43,595 nucleotides of DNA from Verrucomicrobiota bacterium (GCA_020831625.1 JAFIGD010000044.1:1-43595), one strand, 5' to 3'. Counted from the stretch's first letter, positions 17,131 through 23,778 are shown. A program made the numbers and translations. Notes: generated from the sequence alone by a model not told the origin.

Positions 17131-17330
17131 ACCGCCATTTCCAGAACTTCCGATTCATGCTGGTCGAACGGCTGGTCTTCACCGGTTTCGAGCCATAGCT
17201 CAATAGCTTCGCGAATGTTATCGCGAACCTCAACCATGGTTTCGCCCTGGCTTACACAACCAGGCAAGGCGGGAACTTCCGCCCAGAACCCGCCTTCTTC
17301 AGCTTTATGAACAATAATTTTAAGCTTCAT
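17127..17330 (-). CDS. hicB: HicB-type antitoxin
   Basis: From the ATG at 17330 the product is 67 residues; a GTG at 17348 would add six. It has the partial RNase-H-like HicB fold with [17 protein letters not shown] and a helix with [11 protein letters not shown], but no DNA-binding extension, so repression would need another domain or protein. It is coupled to hicA by an ATGA overlap. A run of eight G on the coding strand (C8 at 17351-17358) lies about 20 bases upstream of the ATG; such a tract could vary in length and alter expression. Confidence 0.9.
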   Translation of the reverse strand: MKLKIIVHKAEEGGFWAEVPALPGCVSQGETMVEVRDNIREAIELWLETGEDQPFDQHESEVLEMAV

Positions 17331-17406
17331 GATTGTTACTTTTACCACAGCCCCCCCCTACTGGCAATCTCTATGTACTTACTTGGATTTAGATACCTGT
17401 GATTTT

Positions 17407-17487
17407 AAGATCCTCAACGGCGTAAAGGGCGTCAACCGCGTCCTCTACGACATCTCCCCCCCCCCCGCCAGTATTGAATGGGAATAA
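17407..17487 (+). repeat. Second copy of the guaA 3' end (direct repeat)
   Basis: This 81-base segment repeats the last 84 bases of guaA (16729-16812), in the same orientation and still ending in the TAA stop. Over the comparable codons it differs by five third-position changes, all synonymous (GTC/GTA, AAA/AAG, GTT/GTC, AGC/AGT, GAG/GAA). One codon is lost where ACC-AAG-CCC-CCT has become a run of eleven C. It looks like the displaced or imported tail of a diverged functional guaA, left when DNA carrying hicBA joined here. Confidence 0.9.
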
Positions 17488-17504
17488 CGTCAGGGGTTGA
17501 CGGT

Positions 17505-17765
17505 CTATGTTTCTTTCAGATCGCCCTCCACATACTGATGGATCAGGCCGGAAATCAGTGCTTGATACGGGATTCCTTTCCGCGAAGCTTTTCGTTGAAT
17601 CCCTTCCAGGTCGTGGTGACTGAGACGGATATTGATCCGCTTGTCCTTGCGGAAGGTGTTTTCTCCCGCCTCGCGGAGAAGGGCCAACAATTCCGGGTCA
17701 GGATCGGCCAATTGCACCTCTCCCCGGTCAAAGGCATCGGAAATCATCTGTTCTTCAGAGTCCAT
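17505..17765 (-). CDS. CopG/BrnA-like antitoxin
   Basis: The 86-residue protein has an acidic N-terminal half (toxin-binding in such families). A ribbon-helix-helix-like C-terminal half starts at RINIRLSHHDLEGIQRKA and ends GIPYQALISGLIHQYVEG. This layout is typical of antitoxins encoded directly after BrnT-like toxins. It overlaps the upstream toxin remnant by 11 bases. Since the toxin is 5'-truncated, this may now be an orphan antitoxin able to neutralise related toxins. Confidence 0.75.
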   Translation of the reverse strand: MDSEEQMISDAFDRGEVQLADPDPELLALLREAGENTFRKDKRINIRLSHHDLEGIQRKASRKGIPYQALISGLIHQYVEGDLKET

Positions 17766-17994
17766 CTTGTTTCTCCTTCAAATTCTGTTTCGTCGCTTTT
17801 CGGTTAGGGAAAGCGGTTTTCAGGAAAATCACGTCTTTTTCGATCACAAAAGGCACAAAGTAAATGTGGCGGTCAATCGGCACCAGGAAAACCTGTTGAT
17901 TTGGGTAAGTCTCCGGGTTCGGAGGCTCCTGCCCACCGGACGAGAAGCATCCCGCCACGGACTCTTCCTTAAACGTTCGAAGTTGGACGTTCAA
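17755..17994 (-). pseudogene. BrnT-like toxin, 5'-truncated
   Basis: The C-terminal ~55 codons (PETYPNQQVFLVPIDRHIYF, then VPFVIEKDVIFLKTAFPNRKATK) match the end of the toxin that normally precedes such CopG-type antitoxins, where NQ-RYPGQ-IF-V and FLKTIIPSRKATK are conserved. The usual N-terminal half is missing. Instead the frame runs into GTTCGA-type repeat DNA at about 17970-18010. The remaining open frame is probably not a functional toxin. Confidence 0.65.
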
Positions 17995-18010
17995 TGTTCG
18001 ACGTTCGTTT
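17972..18010 (+). repeat. Degenerate ACGTTCGA-type tandem repeat
   Basis: The words ACGTTCGA, GACGTTCAATGTTCGACGTTCG follow one another with slight variation, followed by a T/C-rich tract. Strings of this kind occur as short intergenic tandem repeats. It marks the breakpoint of the truncated toxin gene. Confidence 0.55.
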
Positions 18011-18106
18011 TCTTCTTTCTCCCTTATCCCTTCTCCAGTGGTTTCGCCCCGCGCTTGTATGAGATCCGGTGTGATGGGCTTCTGTTTTGGTGTTGTGATG
18101 GAACAA

Positions 18107-18300
18107 ATGCAGGGCCAAGGGCCCGACTTTACACAGCCCGGTCCGTCAGGACCGGGTTTTTAACCGAAAATCAAGGCAGAGCACTGAAGGTGCGGCTCAA
18201 TCAGTACGAGGCAATGGCCGGAATTGAGCCGGGCCGTTGGCCCTCTCTGTGTGTTTCGGAATACCTGTTCCCGGCCCTCACGGGCCAGGCTGGGATGAGC
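18107..18300 (+). repeat. REP-like cluster of GC hairpins
   Basis: Four short hairpins are arranged in series: GGGCC-aag-GGCCC, CCCGGTCC-gtca-GGACCGGG (18137-18156, followed by five T), GGGCC-gtt-GGCCC and GGCCC-tca-cGGGCC. The second resembles an intrinsic terminator, but no plus-strand gene precedes it. No REP-associated transposase gene is in the window. Confidence 0.6.
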
Positions 18301-18323
18301 CGGCCCGTTGGACCTGATTTCAT

Positions 18324-18357
18324 ATTCCATATATAAAATATATTTTATATATGGAAT
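18324..18357. repeat. Perfect 34-nt AT palindrome
   Basis: The arms ATTCCATATATAAAATA and TATTTTATATATGGAAT are exact complements with no spacer, so the site could extrude a cruciform. On the minus strand the remnant of a toxin reading frame (ATG at 18383) runs into the palindrome and stops within it, making this a likely rearrangement junction. It could also have been a dyad operator or a hairpin end of lost DNA. Confidence 0.85.
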
Positions 18358-18512
18358 TTTACACTACATTCCAGTGGTTTCATGAGAAACTCATTTCCGG
18401 GCAGTGCTTCGCCAGAATCGCCCGGGTTCGAAGATCGCCATGCTGTGCATCGGGCATATCGGGAGGCGTGTCCGCGAAACGCTGCAAACGAAGCAGAGCC
18501 GCCGAGGCTTCC
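18345..18512 (-). pseudogene. Probable distal part of the Phd-type antitoxin and truncated toxin start
   Basis: Immediately left of the IS21 element the minus strand has a 43-codon open end (EASAALLRLQRFADTPPDMP onward, ending CPEMSFS and TGA). It could be the severed C-terminus of the antitoxin whose N-terminus lies right of the element. Its stop overlaps an ATG (ATGA) that starts a 12-codon frame ending inside the palindrome at 18324-18357, as if a downstream toxin gene had been cut off there. Joining the two sides in frame needs a one- or two-base adjustment, so this is inference. Confidence 0.4.
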
Positions 18513-18589
18513 TGTCAGCGGGCGGGCAAAATGTACCAGGGATGGGCGGGTTAAAATGTACCACTTTGCATAACGGCAAAACGGTGGAA

Positions 18590-18612
18590 TCTCCGGGGAT
18601 CAACCCCGGAGA
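18590..18612 (+). promoter_or_regulatory. Hairpin sequestering the istA ribosome binding site
   Basis: TCTCCGGGG (18590-18598) pairs perfectly with CCCCGGAGA (18604-18612) around an ATCAA loop. The GGAG in the right arm lies 9 bases before the istA ATG at 18621, so it is the Shine-Dalgarno and is buried in the stem. This would limit transposase translation, particularly on read-through transcripts from outside. Confidence 0.7.
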
Positions 18613-18620
18613 CTCCAACC

Positions 18621-20162
18621 ATGGCCAACCATGCAAAAATGGATATAATCACAACGATACAAGCCCTATACGAAAAAGAATGGACCCAGCGGCGGATTGC
18701 CCGCGAGTTGGGCATCCACCGCCGCACCGTTCGGCGGTATGTCGAGGAACTCCTTGCCGAGGAGTCAAAAGGTACCAACCCGCCCCCCGGCGATTCGGAG
18801 GGTGGTTCTTCAAAAGGTACCAAACCCGCCCCCCGGGATCTGTCGGGTCCGCCCAGCAGTTGCCTTCCTTGGCGGAAGTTCATCGAAGACGCCTTGGAGC
18901 AGGGTCTGAGTGCCAAGCGGATTCATCAGGATCTCCGCGGGCATTCGGATTTCCAGGGCTCCTATGACGCGGTGAAGCGCTTCGTTCGCCGTCTGCGGGT
19001 GGCGGAACCCAAGCGATTCGAGCGCGTGGAGGTGCCCCCGGGAATCGAGGCGCAGGTGGACTTCGGGACCGGCAACTGGGTGGAGGAGCCCGGCGGCAAA
19101 AAACGACGCACCCATGTTTTCCGCGTGGTGCTGGGCAACTCCCGCAAGGGATATTGCGAGGCCGTGTTCCACCAGGATACCGAGACCTTTCTGCGCTGTC
19201 TGGAAAACGCGTTCCAGGCCCTTGGCGGCGTGCCGGAAACCCTGGTGCCCGACAACCTGAAGGCGGCCATCCCCAAGGCGGACTGGTACGATCCGGAGGT
19301 GCATCCCAAGCTGCGAGACTTCGCGGAGTATTACGGGGTGGCGATCCTGCCGACCAAGCCCTACCATCCCCACCACAAGGGAAAGGTGGAGCGGGGTGTG
19401 GGATACGTGAAAGACAATGCGTTGAAGGGCAGGATCTTCCGTTCACTCGCCGAACTCAACGCCCACTTGCGGGACTGGGAGACGCACGTGGCCGACCAAC
19501 GCATCCACGGGACCACTCGCAAACAGGTGGGCGCGCAGTTCCGGGAGGTGGAGGCGCCCGCGCTCCAGCCGTTGCCTCCCATGCCGTTCCCGGCCTACGA
19601 GGAGGGCGAGCGGTCCGTGCACCGGGACGGCTATGTCGAGGTGAAAAAGGCCTATTATCAGGCTCCCCCGGAATACGTGGGGCGCACCGTGTGGGTGCGC
19701 TGGGATGCCCGCACCGTGCGGCTGTTCAACCACCGCATGGAGGAGGTCCGGGTACACGCGCGGGTGGAGCCGGGGAAGTTCGCCTCCACGCCGGGCGCGA
19801 AGAGCCCCTACCAGGCGACCCGATCCTGCGCCCATTTGATCAAGTCGGCCGGGAAGGTGGGGCACTGGTGCGGCGTCTGGGCCGAAAAGCTCGTGTCCCA
19901 AAGAGGCGCCGAAGCCTACCGCCCCCTGCTCGGCTTTCAGAGCCTGACCCGCAAGCATCCCCCCGAAGACCTGAACCGGGCCTGTGAAAAGGCCCTGGCA
20001 TACGGAGCAACGCGCCTCAGGGACCTCCGCCGAATCATGGAGCAAGGAGCCGATCCCCAGCAGGAACTCGCCTTCCTCCAGGAACACCCTCTCATCCGCG
20101 ACCTGACCGAATATCAGGTCCACTTCACCCAACCCAACCCGAAAGGAACAAACCCATGCTGA
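18621..20162 (+). CDS. istA: IS21-family transposase IstA
   Basis: The 513-residue transposase has an N-terminal helix-turn-helix (about 18-45, WTQRRIARELGIHRRTVRRY) and an rve-type DDE catalytic core with Asp147 (QVDFG), Asp211 (VPDNLKAAI) and Glu257 (HKGKVERGVGYVKDN). The C-terminal beta-barrel region is KAYYQAPPEYVGRTVWVRW. A linker at residues 49-72 contains a duplicated SKGTNPPP/SKGTKPAP peptide, encoded by a direct DNA repeat at 18765 and 18809. It overlaps istB by seven bases. All catalytic residues are intact, so it is potentially active. Confidence 0.96.
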   Translation: MANHAKMDIITTIQALYEKEWTQRRIARELGIHRRTVRRYVEELLAEESKGTNPPPGDSEGGSSKGTKPAPRDLSGPPSSCLPWRKFIEDALEQGLSAKRIHQDLRGHSDFQGSYDAVKRFVRRLRVAEPKRFERVEVPPGIEAQVDFGTGNWVEEPGGKKRRTHVFRVVLGNSRKGYCEAVFHQDTETFLRCLENAFQALGGVPETLVPDNLKAAIPKADWYDPEVHPKLRDFAEYYGVAILPTKPYHPHHKGKVERGVGYVKDNALKGRIFRSLAELNAHLRDWETHVADQRIHGTTRKQVGAQFREVEAPALQPLPPMPFPAYEEGERSVHRDGYVEVKKAYYQAPPEYVGRTVWVRWDARTVRLFNHRMEEVRVHARVEPGKFASTPGAKSPYQATRSCAHLIKSAGKVGHWCGVWAEKLVSQRGAEAYRPLLGFQSLTRKHPPEDLNRACEKALAYGATRLRDLRRIMEQGADPQQELAFLQEHPLIRDLTEYQVHFTQPNPKGTNPC

Positions 20163-20893
20163 CACCACAGCTCGAGCACAAACTCACCCGCCTCCGCCTC
20201 GGAGGTCTCAAACACACCCTGCCCATCCGACTCCAGGAAGCCGCGGCCTCCCAGCTCAGCCATCTGGAGTTCCTGGAGCTGATCCTCCAGGACGAGGAAC
20301 TGGTCCGCAAGGACCGCAAACGCGAACGCCGGGTCAAAGCCGCCGGCTTCCGCGAAATCCGACGCTTGGACGGCTTCGACTGGAGCTTCAACCCGCAAAT
20401 CGACCGCAAGGCCATCTACCAACTGGCCGCCGGACGATACCTCGCCGAGGGCCGCGACGTGCTCATGGTCGGCCCGCCCGGCGTTGGAAAAAGCCATCTC
20501 GCACAGGCGCTCGGCTACGAGGCCATCCTGCAAGGCAAGACCGTCAAATACCGCTCCATCTTCGATCTGGTGGGCGACCTCAACGAGGCCGGGGCCCTGC
20601 AGGAGAGCGCCAAACGCATCGCCACCTACCTCAAGCCCGATCTGCTGATCATCGACGACATGGGCATCAAGCATCTGCCCCCCAACGCCGGAGAGCACCT
20701 CTTCGAAGTGGTGATGCGACGCTACGAGCTGCGCTCCACCCTGATGACCTCCAACCGGCCCATCGAAGAATGGGGCAAACTCATCGGCGACGTGCCCGCC
20801 GCCGGGGCCATCCTTGACCGCTTCCTGCACCACGCCGAGATCCTCGAAATGCCAGGACGAAGCTACCGGCTCAAAGACAGGAGAGGGAAATGA
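20156..20893 (+). CDS. istB: IS21-family helper ATPase IstB
   Basis: The 245-residue AAA+ protein has Walker A GPPGVGKS at 106-113, Walker B LLIIDDMG at 163-170 and the IstB signature region MTSNRPIEEWGKLIGDVPAAGAILDR. IstB decamers remodel target DNA and recruit IstA, stimulating transposition. It is DnaC/DnaA-related. The start lies within the end of istA, preceded by GAAAGGA. Intact, ending 134 bases before the right inverted repeat. Confidence 0.96.
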   Translation: MLTPQLEHKLTRLRLGGLKHTLPIRLQEAAASQLSHLEFLELILQDEELVRKDRKRERRVKAAGFREIRRLDGFDWSFNPQIDRKAIYQLAAGRYLAEGRDVLMVGPPGVGKSHLAQALGYEAILQGKTVKYRSIFDLVGDLNEAGALQESAKRIATYLKPDLLIIDDMGIKHLPPNAGEHLFEVVMRRYELRSTLMTSNRPIEEWGKLIGDVPAAGAILDRFLHHAEILEMPGRSYRLKDRRGK

Positions 20894-21027
20894 GGTCCAC
20901 CGAAATCGGTGCCCATGGCCAACTCATTCTTGCAAAATCCACCCTTTTGCGCTACCTCAACCTCAACCCGCGAGGTGGTACACTTTGACCCGCCCACAGG
21001 TGGTACACTTTAACCCGCCCGCTGACA

Positions 21028-21210
21028 CTCAGGGGTCCTTGCAGCCTTTTTCTGCATTTCCCGGTAGGCCTCCTCCGAAATCAAAACCGAAGCGTCATGA
21101 CCGCGCCGCGTAATCCTCACCGCTCTTCGGCTGGACCGCCCCAGAACTTCTCCAAAGTGCGTTTTAAAATAGGATGCATTTACGGAGTCCATATCCATAC
21201 AATCGCACAA
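21028..21210 (-). pseudogene. Phd/YefM-type antitoxin interrupted by IS21
   Basis: The first ~61 codons contain NASYFKTHFGEVLGRSSRRA, VRITRRGHDASVLISEEAY and REMQ, a standard Phd/YefM antitoxin N-terminal domain (DNA-binding and dimerisation). The frame then reads into the inverted repeat of the IS21 element and stops seven codons later (TGTCAGCGGGCGGGTTAA). The toxin-neutralising C-terminus has therefore been replaced; a candidate for the lost end is on the far side of the element at 18380-18512. Several start codons are possible (21210, 21198, 21192). The remaining fragment might still bind its operator. Confidence 0.75.
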
Positions 21211-21319
21211 TTTGTGCGACTAAGTTAAGCGGTTCTTTTTATAAAAGGGGGCATTAAAAAGGTCAGTATTAAAATACCAATCATTTAAAGCTCACTCACC
21301 AGCATTTGGTTGAGTATCC

Positions 21320-21643
21320 TTATTCCGCAGCGTGGGCCAAGGTGTCATGAACCAGTGCATTCAAGCTTTTCCGTTCCTTTCTGGCCCGGATGGCCAGCAT
21401 CTTGTGGAGTTCAGGTTCAAGTCTCAACATAAATTTTCCCGAATAGGGTTTATCCGGAGACTCTCCGCGTTCCGCGCAAAACTCCAGATAATCATCCACA
21501 GATTCCTCAAACGCTTTTCGCAGTTCCTGTACGGAGGATCCCTGGAAGGTCACGACGTCACGGAGGTTGATGACTTCGCCATGAAAAATGTTCGCGTCGT
21601 CGTCAAACTCAACCTGTCCAACATATCCTTTATATTCCATCAT
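21320..21643 (-). CDS. hicB: HicB-family antitoxin (second module)
   Basis: The 107-residue protein starts MMEYKGYVGQVEFDDDANIF and continues through GEVINLRDVVTFQGSSVQEL to FEESVDDYLEFCAERG. This is the classical HicB fold of the long type; the C-terminal PYSGKFMLRLEPELHKML plus KSLNALVHDTL is a ribbon-helix-helix DNA-binding domain. It neutralises HicA and represses the operon. The start overlaps the hicA stop (ATGA). Gene order is hicA then hicB, opposite to the module at 16.9 kb. The open frame continues upstream but is hicA in another phase. Confidence 0.93.
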   Translation of the reverse strand: MMEYKGYVGQVEFDDDANIFHGEVINLRDVVTFQGSSVQELRKAFEESVDDYLEFCAERGESPDKPYSGKFMLRLEPELHKMLAIRARKERKSLNALVHDTLAHAAE

Positions 21644-21894
21644 GTTATCACCTCGGCTTCGGTTAAGAATCTTCTCATCGAGCTGACGGCACCTTTGTCC
21701 GTTACTCTTTCCGGATGAGGCCGGTGGAAGACGGCTCGTACCCCATTCAAGTGGATCCGCACCCGTGAACCGCGACCTTCCATAACCTCGCCACCCAGCG
21801 CAATGATCAGTCGCTCGATATCCCTCCAAGGAATATCCGACCGTTCTGGTCGCTCGTTAATCCTGCTAAGAGTGCGTTGGTTTTTCTTATTCAT
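21640..21894 (-). CDS. hicA: HicA-family toxin (second module)
   Basis: The 84-residue protein contains RDIERLIIALGGEVMEGRGS and VRIHLNGVRAVFHRPHPE, then VRSLRRFL-like AVSSMRRFLTEAEV. This matches the COG1724 HicA subfamily found with long HicB proteins. The His of the GSHH motif seen in the first module is Arg here (GSRVRIHLNG), with histidines in HRPHPE instead; this is common in the subfamily. A promoter with direct repeats precedes it. It appears intact. Confidence 0.9.
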   Translation of the reverse strand: MNKKNQRTLSRINERPERSDIPWRDIERLIIALGGEVMEGRGSRVRIHLNGVRAVFHRPHPERVTDKGAVSSMRRFLTEAEVIT

Positions 21895-21903
21895 TCAACC
21901 GAA

Positions 21904-21931
21904 ATGATACCATGTTACGATACCAAGTCAA
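21904..21931 (-). promoter_or_regulatory. Promoter and likely HicB operator of the second hicAB module
   Basis: On the minus strand TTGACT (21931-21926) is followed after 16 bases by TATCAT (21909-21904), about 10 bases before the hicA ATG at 21894. The spacer and -10 contain two direct copies of TGGTATC 13 bases apart, a plausible binding site for the RHH domain of HicB. The ATG would be close to the transcription start. Confidence 0.55.
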
Positions 21932-21965
21932 GCGACTCACGTCCGATTTATCCCCACTCAACGTC

Positions 21966-22583
21966 TCAGTCCACCGGACCGCGTACTCGCGGTTCGGTGC
22001 GACTGATGGTTGAAATTCGTTTTTTATAAATGATCTTGCCTACTATAAAGACGATAAATGTCATGCTTAAAGTTATCCCGTACGTTTTAATTTGCTCCTT
22101 TCTATACAATTTTCTGCAATGAAACACGCGGGACTCATGGTCCCATGAATTTAGATCGTCTTCATCTTCGCCATAGGTGTTTGACACTTTGTCAGGACCA
22201 CGCAAATAAAAGCCATAACCAGTTACGGAGCCGGGTCTTTCTGTAATTTGCGGGGGAAGATCCCAATAGTTGGATATATGTTCACTTTCGTCTATAATCA
22301 GATTTAGAAGCCAATCAGAGGTGTACTCTTTTACCTCTTCAGATGGCTGGTAGTAACCAGAAAGCCATTTCTCATCCAGAATCTTATTTATATACTTCAC
22401 ATCAATGCTGTATGACTGGTTTTGAAGTTTTATTTGAAAAGCATGTTGCTCCAACCCACGTAAGACGGTTTGCATTCTGGAGTAGCGGTGATCTCCCATT
22501 GTCGATGTTAACGCCTGATAGAAAATCGATATTGTTACATATACCAGCGCGACAAACAACAGGTGGATTCCAAAAGATTTCAT
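21966..22583 (-). CDS. Unrecognised membrane protein with pseudopilin-like segment
   Basis: I do not recognise the family. The 205-residue product has an N-terminal membrane segment (about 6-26), a soluble middle of ~140 residues, a second membrane segment (about 170-188) and a basic tail with KKRIS. The middle contains GPDKVSNTYGEDEDDLNSWD, reminiscent of the calcium-binding C-terminal loop of type II secretion major pseudopilins (GPDG...DD..SWD). The other pseudopilin features (prepilin cleavage site, Glu5) are missing. It is clearly more AT-rich than chromosomal neighbours, suggesting transfer, and stands alone beside the second hicAB module. Confidence 0.55.
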   Translation of the reverse strand: MKSFGIHLLFVALVYVTISIFYQALTSTMGDHRYSRMQTVLRGLEQHAFQIKLQNQSYSIDVKYINKILDEKWLSGYYQPSEEVKEYTSDWLLNLIIDESEHISNYWDLPPQITERPGSVTGYGFYLRGPDKVSNTYGEDEDDLNSWDHESRVFHCRKLYRKEQIKTYGITLSMTFIVFIVGKIIYKKRISTISRTEPRVRGPVD

Positions 22584-22767
22584 TTATATTTTTCAACAAG
22601 TGCTTGTCAGAAAATCTGATAGCAACCGGATTGGGGTGGATATCGAAATGGAATTCGACTTAAATTAACCGAAACCACTTCATTGATTCGTTTAGTTATC
22701 CAGTAAATCATTTTCTTTTCTTCTTCGCAAATCAAATATCTCAAAGACGGATTCTCCGACGGTCGGA

Positions 22768-22801
22768 AAATGAACGTCTCGCATTTCCGACAGCCGGAAA
22801 A
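22768..22801. repeat. Short TTTCCGAC/GTCGGAAA palindromes
   Basis: GTCGGAAAATG pairs with CATTTCCGAC, and TTTCCGACAGCCGGAAAA is itself a hairpin. The latter is nearly identical to TTTTCCGACGGCCGGAAAA just after proA (about 35628-35646, minus). This is a small palindromic repeat near gene ends; the surrounding 250 bases between genes hold nothing else I can name. Confidence 0.5.
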
Positions 22802-22833
22802 CGTCGACAGGGGGCATCCCCGGATGATAGGGT

Positions 22834-23778
22834 TTACAGCGCCCAAAGCAGCAGCACCGGGACGGTCACCACCGCGAAGAGATGCGTCACCAGGAGGGAG
22901 GCGGCGATAAATTCCGAATCGCCGTTGAACCGCTCGCTGAAAATCAGGCTGGTGACCGCGGCGGGCATGACCGCCACCACGCAGAGCACGCCCCGGGCGG
23001 TTTCTCCCAACTGCATCCGGTTCAGCAGAAGGATGGCCAGAACCGGAATCACCACAAGGCGCAGTGTGGACACCAGCCACACCTGCGGATCCTGAATAGA
23101 CGCGGGCCGCAGTACCGAAATCCGGCTTCCAGCCACAATCATCGACACCGCCACCGTGGCCCGGCCGACGGTGGTGACCCCGAACTCCAACAGTTCGGGC
23201 AGCCGGGAGAGCGCTCCGGGCAACGGCACGGTAAAACCCGTAAGATCCCGGATAGAAATCCAGAGAATGGAAATCAGCATGGCAATCAGCGGCGGTCCGA
23301 ACATGATCCGCAAGCCCTCGGTCACCCCGCGCACCCGGTTGAAAAACAAGACCCCCACCGACCAGACGGTCAGTTCAAAGCCCATCGCGGCGAAGACGAG
23401 GAGAGACAACCCTTCCTGACCAAAGCGGAGCGCCACCAGCGGAAGGGGCAAAAACAAATAATTGTTGATGGTACTTTGAAACAGAAACGCTCCGGCCCGG
23501 GCGGTATTTTCCGGTTTGATGCGGCGCAGGGTGATCACGCCCAGCACCAGCCCAAGTCCGGCGATCAGCAGCGTCATGGCGGGCATAACCCGGTTGTCCC
23601 ACAGTTGCGTCACGGTCATGCGCGTGATCGAATCAAAAATCAGTGCCGGATAAAAAATCACCACCAGGATACGCGCCAGGTCACCGGTGCCCTGACGGCT
23701 CAGCATACCGCGCCGCCGGGCGAATCCGCCCAGTGACATTAGAAAAAAGACCATCACAATCTGCAGCAGCGTGTCCAT
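22834..23778 (-). CDS. AEC-family transporter (auxin efflux carrier type)
   Basis: The 314-residue protein has about ten membrane segments in the two five-helix bundles of the AEC/BASS-like fold. Family landmarks include FYPALIFDSI in the first half, the FQSTINNYLFLPLPLV crossover region with conserved Asn-Asn, and LRLVVIPVLAILLL plus VAVMPAAVTSLIF in the second. Bacterial AEC proteins export or import small organic anions such as malate; the substrate here is unknown. It has no operon partner facing the same way within 150 bases, so it appears to be a single gene. Confidence 0.88.
   Translation of the reverse strand: MDTLLQIVMVFFLMSLGGFARRRGMLSRQGTGDLARILVVIFYPALIFDSITRMTVTQLWDNRVMPAMTLLIAGLGLVLGVITLRRIKPENTARAGAFLFQSTINNYLFLPLPLVALRFGQEGLSLLVFAAMGFELTVWSVGVLFFNRVRGVTEGLRIMFGPPLIAMLISILWISIRDLTGFTVPLPGALSRLPELLEFGVTTVGRATVAVSMIVAGSRISVLRPASIQDPQVWLVSTLRLVVIPVLAILLLNRMQLGETARGVLCVVAVMPAAVTSLIFSERFNGDSEFIAASLLVTHLFAVVTVPVLLLWAL

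Larger units (their letters stand above)
18513..21027 (+). mobile_element. IS21-family insertion sequence, apparently complete
   Basis: The ends are inverted copies beginning TGTCAGCGGGCGGG, at 18513 on the left and 21027 (complement) on the right, giving 2515 bases. Each end has two direct subterminal repeats of the type GGCGGGttaAAxTGTACCA, the multiple transposase-binding sites expected for IS21. Inside are istA and istB in the usual overlapping order. No target-site duplication is evident: the left flank ends GCTTCC and the right flank begins CTCAGG. The flanks may therefore have rearranged or decayed since insertion. Confidence 0.92.

Noticed and set aside
18137-18161. Intrinsic terminator (CCCGGTCC-gtca-GGACCGGG-TTTTT)
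   Set aside because: It has ideal form, but no plus-strand gene lies upstream; it is one of four hairpins in a REP-like cluster, so I list it there.
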